From Spirochaetaceae bacterium (lineage in GTDB: Bacteria > Spirochaetota > Spirochaetia > DSM-27196 > Alkalispirochaetaceae): a stretch of 64,000 nucleotides of DNA. The notes beneath the pieces were generated by a model. It was not told the DNA's origin, did not search any database, and saw only the letters and a program-made list of their open reading frames with translations. The translations under genes were made by a program, and so were the position numbers. Positions 57,903 to 64,000 of the stretch are shown here, one piece after another; the first letter of the stretch is position 1, and every line of letters starts with the position of its first letter. The stretch covers positions 1 through 64,000 of the forward strand of contig REEH01000114.1 of assembly GCA_007695175.1 (NCBI GenBank), given 5' to 3'.

Positions 57903-58930
57903 TGCGGATTGCCTCCGCCGGTGCCGCCGGTACCTCCGGAACCGGTCGGCTCCTCACCGCCTATAGTGTTGCGCATCTGCGTATCCGCCTGAATATTTCG
58001 CAGGCGGTAGTAATCCATGATACCCAGATTGCCTTCCCGGAAAGCTTGCGCTATAGCCTTGGGGATCTCCGCCTCCGCGAGCACAACCTTGGCGCGGTTT
58101 TCCTGTACCTGCGCGCGCATCTCCTGTTCCTGCGCTTCCGCGATAGCCCGGCGCTGCTCCGCCTGCGCCTGGAAACGTCGTTTGTCCGCTTCCGCCTGGT
58201 CCGCCTGAAGCTTGGCTCCCACGTTCTCCGAAACGTCGATATCGGCAATATCGATCGAGAGTATTTCAAACGCTGTTCCCGCATCGAGGCCCTTTTCCAG
58301 CACGCGACGGGATATCAGATCCGGATTCTCCAGAACAACCTTGTACGTCTCGGAGGAACCTATGGTGGTTACAATTCCCTCACCAACCCGGGCGATGATC
58401 GTCTCCTCCGTGGCGCCGCCCACCAGACGCTCGATGTTGGCCCGCACCGTAACGCGCGCCTTCACCCGCAGCTGAATCCCGTCCTTCGCAACCGCTTCAA
58501 TGGAGGCACGTGTCTTTTCCGGGTCGGGGCAATCGATGACTTTCGGGTTTACACTGGTCTTGACCGCCTCCAGCACGTCGCGACCGGCCAGATCGATTGC
58601 GGCGGCACGCTGGAAATCCAGGGGTATATTGGCCTTGTTCGCGGCTACGAGCGCCTGACTCACGCGACGCACGTTTCCCTGGGCGAGGTGGTGCGTTTCC
58701 AGCAGTTCCGGGTCGATGGGAATACCCGCCTTGACCAGCATGATTCTGCTGTCCACGATGATCGCGGGATTAACCTTTCGCAGCCACATTCCGACGATCC
58801 TGGCCAGGGAAACGGACGCTCCCGAGAGAAGCGCCCGGAACCAGAGACCGAAGAATTTTACAAAAACAAAGAAGAGCGAAAGACCGGCGAGACCGATCAG
58901 CAGGTAGAAAATGATCACTTCAAACGTCAT
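57899..58930 (-). CDS. floA: Flotillin-like protein FloA (YqfA/UPF0365)
   Basis: A 343-residue protein that organises membrane microdomains. The N-terminal hydrophobic hairpin ([30 protein letters not shown]) is followed by the SPFH-like domain ([92 protein letters not shown]). A helical coiled-coil stretch rich in Ala/Glu/Gln comes next ([31 protein letters not shown]), then a Gly-rich tail. GGAGG precedes ATG 58930. It overlaps the short nfeD gene by 11 bp, the usual floA-nfeD pairing. Confidence 0.97.
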   Translation of the reverse strand: MTFEVIIFYLLIGLAGLSLFFVFVKFFGLWFRALLSGASVSLARIVGMWLRKVNPAIIVDSRIMLVKAGIPIDPELLETHHLAQGNVRRVSQALVAANKANIPLDFQRAAAIDLAGRDVLEAVKTSVNPKVIDCPDPEKTRASIEAVAKDGIQLRVKARVTVRANIERLVGGATEETIIARVGEGIVTTIGSSETYKVVLENPDLISRRVLEKGLDAGTAFEILSIDIADIDVSENVGAKLQADQAEADKRRFQAQAEQRRAIAEAQEQEMRAQVQENRAKVVLAEAEIPKAIAQAFREGNLGIMDYYRLRNIQADTQMRNTIGGEEPTGSGGTGGTGGGNPQ

Positions 58931-59444
58931 GAGAACCTCCTTCTGAAGATGGGGTTACCTTTTCGCGTACAACGATACGGGAACCGAAGTGCCCCGCCAC
59001 AACAACTTCCTTGCCCTGGGGCAGGTATTCTCCATTCGTCACCACGCTGCAGCGCTTTTCTCCTATCGTAGCGAAGCCTGCCGGGTGAAGGGGTGTCGTA
59101 GTAATTCCGCTCATTCCGACGAGATTGGAACCGGCCGATCCGGAATCGGTCGCGTTGTTGGCGCTCCCGACGCCAAGTTGCGTGTTGAGTATAAGGCGGC
59201 GTCCGAGAAAGCTCCGGGAAAAGCGCCGCAGCAGCACGATGAGCGTAAGAGGAGTGACGAGAAGAGCGGTGAGCAGCACGATTATGGCCTGTGTGTCGGG
59301 CAGATTCCGGAATCCCAGTACGACGGCAGTGGCGATTACGATTACCCCACCGATCCCGATCACACCAAAGGCAGGCACAAAAAACTCCAGGTATATCGCC
59401 AGTATACCGACTGCAATCAATGCCAGGGCGACCCATATGGTCAT
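58920..59444 (-). CDS. NfeD-family membrane protein, short form
   Basis: A 174-residue protein with three closely packed membrane segments ([42 protein letters not shown], then [20 protein letters not shown]). A C-terminal OB-like domain follows ([54 protein letters not shown]), the usual NfeD end. It lacks the protease domain of the upstream gene. NfeD proteins partner with flotillins. ATG 59444 is 9 nt after GGAG, 1 nt after the stop of the long nfeD; the frame extends a few codons upstream to TTG 59465 without need. Confidence 0.92.
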   Translation of the reverse strand: MTIWVALALIAVGILAIYLEFFVPAFGVIGIGGVIVIATAVVLGFRNLPDTQAIIVLLTALLVTPLTLIVLLRRFSRSFLGRRLILNTQLGVGSANNATDSGSAGSNLVGMSGITTTPLHPAGFATIGEKRCSVVTNGEYLPQGKEVVVAGHFGSRIVVREKVTPSSEGGSHDV

Positions 59445-59445
59445 C

Positions 59446-60921
59446 TCAGCTGCTCCTTCGGACAACGACGCGGTTGCCGTCCACCCGGGATACGGTAACG
59501 CGCGCGCCCCGTTCCACGTACTCGCCCTCGCTTTCCACGGTAATCACCTCGCCGTTCTCAAGGATTACTGATCCGGCGGGGCGCAGATCGCCGCGCACCG
59601 TCCCTGACTTCCCCAGGAGCTCCGCTGCGACCGATTCGGGCTGCGCGCTGTATCCCATGGCGGCGTCCTGCGTCGTCACCAGCGCCAGCCGGGAAAAAAA
59701 GGGCCTTCTGGGAATGATCATCGCCATGATGAGGAGCGCGAAGAGCGCCAGGGCCATGCTTCCGAGTACGACCAGAGCGTTGCGGCCCACCAGCTCCCAC
59801 TGCCAGGCCTGCTCCGGAACGACGAACTCCTGAAGCGAGAGGATGAGGGACGTGGCGATCGCCGCCAGTCCCGTGATTCCCGCCACACCGAACCCGGGGA
59901 TTATCAGAATCTCAAAGACGAGAAGCACCAGACCAACCATGAAAAGGATGATTTCCAGTGAACCCACCCTGCCGAGTAGCATGTTTCCCGCAAAGAGCGT
60001 GGCGAATGCAGCCACGGCAACCGTGCCGGGCAGGCCGAATCCGGGATTGCTCACCTCCAGGAAGACTGCGACGATGCCGATCAGAATCAGAAGTGAGGTG
60101 AAACCGGTGCTTGTCAGGACGGCCACCACCCGGTCCGCCGGGGCCGGTGTTATTCGCGTTATTGCGCCACGATCCAGATCGAGCATTCCGGCGAGCTCGT
60201 CCAGCGTCGCGGGAGAGCCCGCGGAAACCCCCAGGGAAAGCATTTCTCCTGCCGTGAGGGTAAGGAGGGATCCCGCTTCAACGATAGTCCGGAGAAGGGA
60301 GAGCTGAAGCGTGCCCGATTCCTCTCCACGCCTCAGCGAATCGAGGCCGTCCCGATCCACGATACGTTCTTCCCCATCAACCTCCACGAGGTACGCCTCG
60401 AGGGCCGGATCCACCATCGCCCGGGCAATTACGGTGGAGTGCCCGTTTTTCTCGGCCAGAGCAGCTATCTGCCCCCGGATCGCGCTGACCGTTTTCTCGT
60501 CCGCCGCCGAGGACTCCGCTCCCGGAGCCTGAACGACCGGGGCAGCCGCACCGATTGATGTACCGGGTGACATGTAGATGCGGTTGGTAGCCAGAGCGAT
60601 GAGAGCTCCCGCGGACCAGCTTACACTGGTGCCGTCCGGTTGACTCGCGACCCACGCAACGGTGGGGACGGAGGAGGAACCGAGCGCACTGGCTATGCGC
60701 AGCGCGGAATCCACGAGTCCTCCAAAGGTATCGATCTCCACGATGAGGTATTCCGCCTCTTCCCGCTGCGCCCGTTCCACGGCACGCTGGATGTAGACTG
60801 CCTGAAAGCGGTCGATTGTCCCGCGCAACTCCACAAGCAGCGCCTCCCCCCAGGCGGGACCGACGGGGAACAACAGGGCGAAAAGAAGGAGTAACGCGCT
60901 CTTCCTGATTCTCAAGACCAC
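59446..60921 (-). CDS. NfeD-family membrane-bound serine protease, long form
   Basis: A 491-residue protein. A signal sequence ([17 protein letters not shown]) precedes a ClpP/SppA-like protease domain: [49 protein letters not shown], then the catalytic Ser region [34 protein letters not shown] and the Lys of [12 protein letters not shown]. Four or five membrane segments follow, then an OB-like C-terminus ([43 protein letters not shown]). Such proteins cleave hydrophobic membrane proteins of the stomatin/flotillin system. GTG 60921 follows GAGAAAGAGAG; a nearby TTG is an alternative. It is the first gene of the NfeD-NfeD-FloA operon. Confidence 0.94.
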   Translation of the reverse strand: MVLRIRKSALLLLFALLFPVGPAWGEALLVELRGTIDRFQAVYIQRAVERAQREEAEYLIVEIDTFGGLVDSALRIASALGSSSVPTVAWVASQPDGTSVSWSAGALIALATNRIYMSPGTSIGAAAPVVQAPGAESSAADEKTVSAIRGQIAALAEKNGHSTVIARAMVDPALEAYLVEVDGEERIVDRDGLDSLRRGEESGTLQLSLLRTIVEAGSLLTLTAGEMLSLGVSAGSPATLDELAGMLDLDRGAITRITPAPADRVVAVLTSTGFTSLLILIGIVAVFLEVSNPGFGLPGTVAVAAFATLFAGNMLLGRVGSLEIILFMVGLVLLVFEILIIPGFGVAGITGLAAIATSLILSLQEFVVPEQAWQWELVGRNALVVLGSMALALFALLIMAMIIPRRPFFSRLALVTTQDAAMGYSAQPESVAAELLGKSGTVRGDLRPAGSVILENGEVITVESEGEYVERGARVTVSRVDGNRVVVRRSS

Positions 60922-61018
60922 CTCTCTTTCTCCTATTGTAAGCTATGCAGGCCGACGATTTTCGTCAAACCCCCGCATGGCCGGGACAGAAAAAGATTTT
61001 TTTTGTACATTCTGGGCG

Positions 61019-64000
61019 ATGCCTGTTGAGACAATCGGATTTGTTCTACTGACGCTCGCCGGGATTGGCGCCAACGCGATACGGCTGCCCCTCTTTCTGG
61101 AGGTGGATTTCATCTTCGGAAGCGTCTTTGCCATGCTCGTTCTTCTGAAGTACGGCTTGTGGAGGGGCGTACTCTCCGCGGCGATCATCGCTTCATACAC
61201 GTGGTTCCTCTGGGACCATCCCTTCGCGATTCTGATCTTTACCATGGAGGTGCTGCTGGTCGGACTCATGATCCGATGGCGGCGGGACCGGTCCCATATC
61301 CTCCTGTGGGATACGCTCTACTGGATCGCTCTGGGCATACCCCTGGTAATTCTTTTTTACGCTCGATTTCTGGGTCTTCCCTTCGTTAATGTGGGGGTGA
61401 TCATGGTGAAGCAGGCGGTAAACGGGATAATGAATACCGCTCTGGCCATGGCGCTGTACATGGCGGCAAAGGTGTACCGCGCGCGACGTACCCGCGTCCT
61501 TTCCTCCACATCCGTGTCGACCTTGCCCTCGATCCGGTCGATCCTTTCGATCGCGACCGTACTCATGGTGCTCTTTCCGGTAATCGCCACGATTTCCCAC
61601 TTTACGCGCCTTGAGGCACGCCGTTTTGAGAATGAAATCGTTCAGCAGGTTGAACGGGCGGCCTTTTCAGCGGTTCGGATAGTGGATGTCTGGGAACAGG
61701 ACGTGATCACCACGATGTACGCGGTGGTGGAGAGGGTGGAGAATCATCCGGAGTACTACGACCCATCCCCCGATTCATCGGAGCCGACCCCGATCGAGAT
61801 GTTTCACCAGGGGTTCTTCCGCATTGGAACGGTCGACCGGGAGAATCGCATCATCGCGGCCGGTCCTCACGGGACAATGGAAACGGGGGAACTGTACCAG
61901 ATGGTCCTCCCGGAGGAAACGGATTCCGCACCGATGACCCAGTATCACGGACTCAGCGGTTACAGTACGGAGCTCTCCTTCCGAGGTGAGACGATTCCCG
62001 TCTGGCGCCTCCTTTATGATTCGAAGGAGGCGGTAGTTTTTGGCGACGTCAGTCTCTTTCGGCTGGGGGAGCTTGTTACGGAAGCGGCCGCCTCGCAGGA
62101 GGTGGAGATCGTTCTGCTCGACGACAGGGATCGAGTGATCGCTTCCAACACGGAGGGAGTTGATCTTCTGAACAGGTATGCCGGCCCGGAGGAGGCCCAG
62201 CGCATAACACTGACTCCGGTCACCTACCTGAGCGTGCCCGATCTGCCCCACGGTACGGGACTCATGAACCGCTGGCGCAATACACGGGTAATGAGCGTGC
62301 ATGAGTTGCTCGGCCCTGCCCGCTGGAGGGTGGTGGTGCACACGGGATTCGACCGTTATCACGATATCCTGTATGGACGGATTCTCTCCAACCTGTACGT
62401 GATGGGGGTGATTACGCTCGTCGCGATAGTCCTTTCAACTCTGCTCAGCGGAAGCATGGTACGGTCCCTGCAGAAACTTACGGGGCTTACCACGGAACAG
62501 GCCGAGACGATCGGATCCGGGGATAGCGGCAGTGGGTCGTTTCCTCCCTGGCCCGTTTCCGGTATCCTGGAGGTTGATCAGCTGGGACGCACTTTTCGGC
62601 GAAACCTGGAACAGATCCGGGATTACGTGAAGGAAATCAACGATGCGCGTCTCCAGGCGGAGGAGGCCAGCCGGGCCAAGAGCAGCTTCCTGGCAAACAT
62701 GAGTCACGAGATTCGCACGCCCATGAACGCGATCCTGGGGTTCTCCGATCTGCTCCGGGAGCAGACCGACCGTGACACCGTCCAACGGGAATACCTGGAG
62801 AACATCCAGCGTTCCGGTCGAGCGCTCATGCAGCTCCTGGACGATGTGCTGGACCTCTCCCGCATTGAATCGGGACGTCTTGCGATTACGAATCGGGCGA
62901 TCGATCCCCGGAGCTGCATGACGGATGTGAGAGCCATTTTCTCCGAAGCGGCGCGCCGGAAAGGCATTCTTTTCGAGATGGAGGCTCACGAGAGCGTGCC
63001 CTCGGCGGTCCTCGCCGATGAACTGCGGTTACGTCAGGTCTTTTTCAATCTGGTGGGCAACGCCGTGAAATTTACCGATTCCGGTAGCGTCACCGTCCTC
63101 CTGACCGCGGAGGAGCCCGTTCCGACTCCGGAATACCCGGAAACGATTACGCTCAGGATTGCTGTAGAGGATACCGGTACCGGCATCACCGCGGACCAGC
63201 TGGAACGCATATTTGAGCCCTTCACGCAACAGCAGGAGCAGGATTCCCGGCGCTACGGCGGAACCGGTCTGGGGTTGGCGATTACCGCCCGGCTCGTGGA
63301 GATGATGGGCGGCAGGATCGATGTGGACAGCGTTCCCGGCCGGGGATCGGTCTTCAGTGTCCTCCTCCCCCGGGTGCCCGTGGCGGTAAAGGAAGACTTC
63401 CTGCCGCAGGAACAGGAGGATGATGAGACGCACTCGATTGACCTCACGGGAAGTCTGGAAGGCAGGACGCTGCTCGCCGCTGAGGATGACCCCATAAATG
63501 TCACCGTACTGAAGAAGCTTCTCGAACCAACCGGCGCGGAGCTGCTGGTAGCGGCAAACGGTGCGGAAGCGTATGATCTGGCGTGCCGGCACATCCCGGA
63601 TCTCGTGTTGATGGACCTGCAGATGCCTGTCCTCGATGGAATGCAGGCCGCGGGGAAACTGAAAAAGAACCCCGATACGCGGAATGTGCCGGTGGTGGCT
63701 CTTACGGCGGGGACGGAGGAAGCCTTTTCCCGAGAGCAGACGGGGGCGTCCCGTTTTTTTGCGATCCTGAGAAAACCCTACACCCGGAACGAACTCTACA
63801 GGGTCATCCATGATGCGCTGGGATTGACGGGACTCCAGGATGAAGCGGATCGATCGGCTCATGCCGATGCCCCGGGGAACGAACCGATAATCATCCCGCG
63901 GGAGGACCTGCCCCGGGATCTCATCATGCAGTTCGCGGTGGATCTGGGGGACCATTACTGGTCGCTGCGAAGGGGTATCAATCTGCCCGATCTGCGTGAC
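61019..64000 (+). CDS. Membrane-bound hybrid histidine kinase (3' truncated by window edge)
   Basis: The frame runs from ATG 61019 ([17 protein letters not shown]) to the window end without a stop, 993 codons so far. About seven N-terminal membrane segments (to roughly residue 195) resemble a MASE-like sensor. An extracytoplasmic Cache-like region (about 205-450; [35 protein letters not shown]) and an eighth membrane segment follow. HisKA has the phospho-His in [16 protein letters not shown] (about 563), the ATPase has [21 protein letters not shown] and GGTGLGLAI, and the receiver has [17 protein letters not shown], phospho-Asp in [13 protein letters not shown] and Lys in [10 protein letters not shown]. 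The last 30 residues may begin an HPt domain. No clear ribosome-binding site precedes the ATG. It is divergent from nfeD. Confidence 0.93.
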   Translation, partial: MPVETIGFVLLTLAGIGANAIRLPLFLEVDFIFGSVFAMLVLLKYGLWRGVLSAAIIASYTWFLWDHPFAILIFTMEVLLVGLMIRWRRDRSHILLWDTLYWIALGIPLVILFYARFLGLPFVNVGVIMVKQAVNGIMNTALAMALYMAAKVYRARRTRVLSSTSVSTLPSIRSILSIATVLMVLFPVIATISHFTRLEARRFENEIVQQVERAAFSAVRIVDVWEQDVITTMYAVVERVENHPEYYDPSPDSSEPTPIEMFHQGFFRIGTVDRENRIIAAGPHGTMETGELYQMVLPEETDSAPMTQYHGLSGYSTELSFRGETIPVWRLLYDSKEAVVFGDVSLFRLGELVTEAAASQEVEIVLLDDRDRVIASNTEGVDLLNRYAGPEEAQRITLTPVTYLSVPDLPHGTGLMNRWRNTRVMSVHELLGPARWRVVVHTGFDRYHDILYGRILSNLYVMGVITLVAIVLSTLLSGSMVRSLQKLTGLTTEQAETIGSGDSGSGSFPPWPVSGILEVDQLGRTFRRNLEQIRDYVKEINDARLQAEEASRAKSSFLANMSHEIRTPMNAILGFSDLLREQTDRDTVQREYLENIQRSGRALMQLLDDVLDLSRIESGRLAITNRAIDPRSCMTDVRAIFSEAARRKGILFEMEAHESVPSAVLADELRLRQVFFNLVGNAVKFTDSGSVTVLLTAEEPVPTPEYPETITLRIAVEDTGTGITADQLERIFEPFTQQQEQDSRRYGGTGLGLAITARLVEMMGGRIDVDSVPGRGSVFSVLLPRVPVAVKEDFLPQEQEDDETHSIDLTGSLEGRTLLAAEDDPINVTVLKKLLEPTGAELLVAANGAEAYDLACRHIPDLVLMDLQMPVLDGMQAAGKLKKNPDTRNVPVVALTAGTEEAFSREQTGASRFFAILRKPYTRNELYRVIHDALGLTGLQDEADRSAHADAPGNEPIIIPREDLPRDLIMQFAVDLGDHYWSLRRGINLPDLRD

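Overview
The window is a 64 kb stretch of a GC-rich chromosome, most likely from a free-living member of the Spirochaetales (Spirochaeta/Alkalispirochaeta-like). The main evidence is the unbroken gene order rplU-prp-rpmA-obg-nadD-yqeK-LCP-rsfS-spoVG-rplY-pth-tilS-ftsH at 12.9-22.9 kb, which I recall as the order in Borrelia. Supporting evidence is an argS-linked hypothetical protein of spirochaetal type and a large set of chemotaxis and two-component genes. I see no insertion sequence, prophage or CRISPR array. The window is almost wholly coding, with many 4-bp stop/start overlaps.

Layout. 0-2.8 kb: the 3' part of carB, convergent with cimA (citramalate synthase, isoleucine route). cimA is preceded by a complete attenuator: a 30-codon leader peptide with five consecutive Ile codons, then a strong terminator with an alternative antiterminator pairing. 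3.1-6.6 kb: a hypothetical gene and argS. 6.6-12.9 kb: gltB-gltD (glutamate synthase), preceded by a consensus sigma-54 promoter and arrays of repeated or palindromic sites. 12.9-22.9 kb: the conserved spirochaetal ribosome/housekeeping block with a tRNA-Gln. obg appears to start at CTG. 22.8-26.2 kb: two exported proteins, one a lipoprotein serine protease of HtrA type, following ftsH. 26.3-35.1 kb: a signalling cluster of STAS protein, CheA, CheR, CheB, a REC-PAS-histidine kinase, a single receiver and a second REC-PAS-kinase-REC protein. 35.1-40.3 kb: lepA, then on the other strand a DUF115 protein and a PpiD/SurA-like isomerase, then tRNA-Pro. 40.5-43.0 kb: a LysM/M23-like protein without zinc ligands, an RpoS-type sigma factor and a cobalamin adenosyltransferase. 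43.0-47.0 kb: Nudix hydrolase, a small protein, a large exported protein, an SfsA-DUF123 fusion and tRNA-Gly. 47.0-57.4 kb: a metabolic mixture of monomeric isocitrate dehydrogenase, aldo/keto reductase, CoA-disulfide reductase with rhodanese domains, MFS transporter, PPK2, AlkA-like glycosylase, CrtI-like oxidoreductase and an Mth938-like protein. 57.4-60.9 kb: the NfeD-NfeD-FloA membrane microdomain operon. 61.0-64.0 kb: a large hybrid histidine kinase that runs off the window.

Together the genes describe a motile bacterium that makes isoleucine through citramalate and assimilates nitrogen through NADPH-glutamate synthase. Two regulatory regions stand out: the isoleucine attenuator before cimA and the sigma-54 region before gltBD. 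All functional calls rest on motif recognition by eye; no database search was possible.
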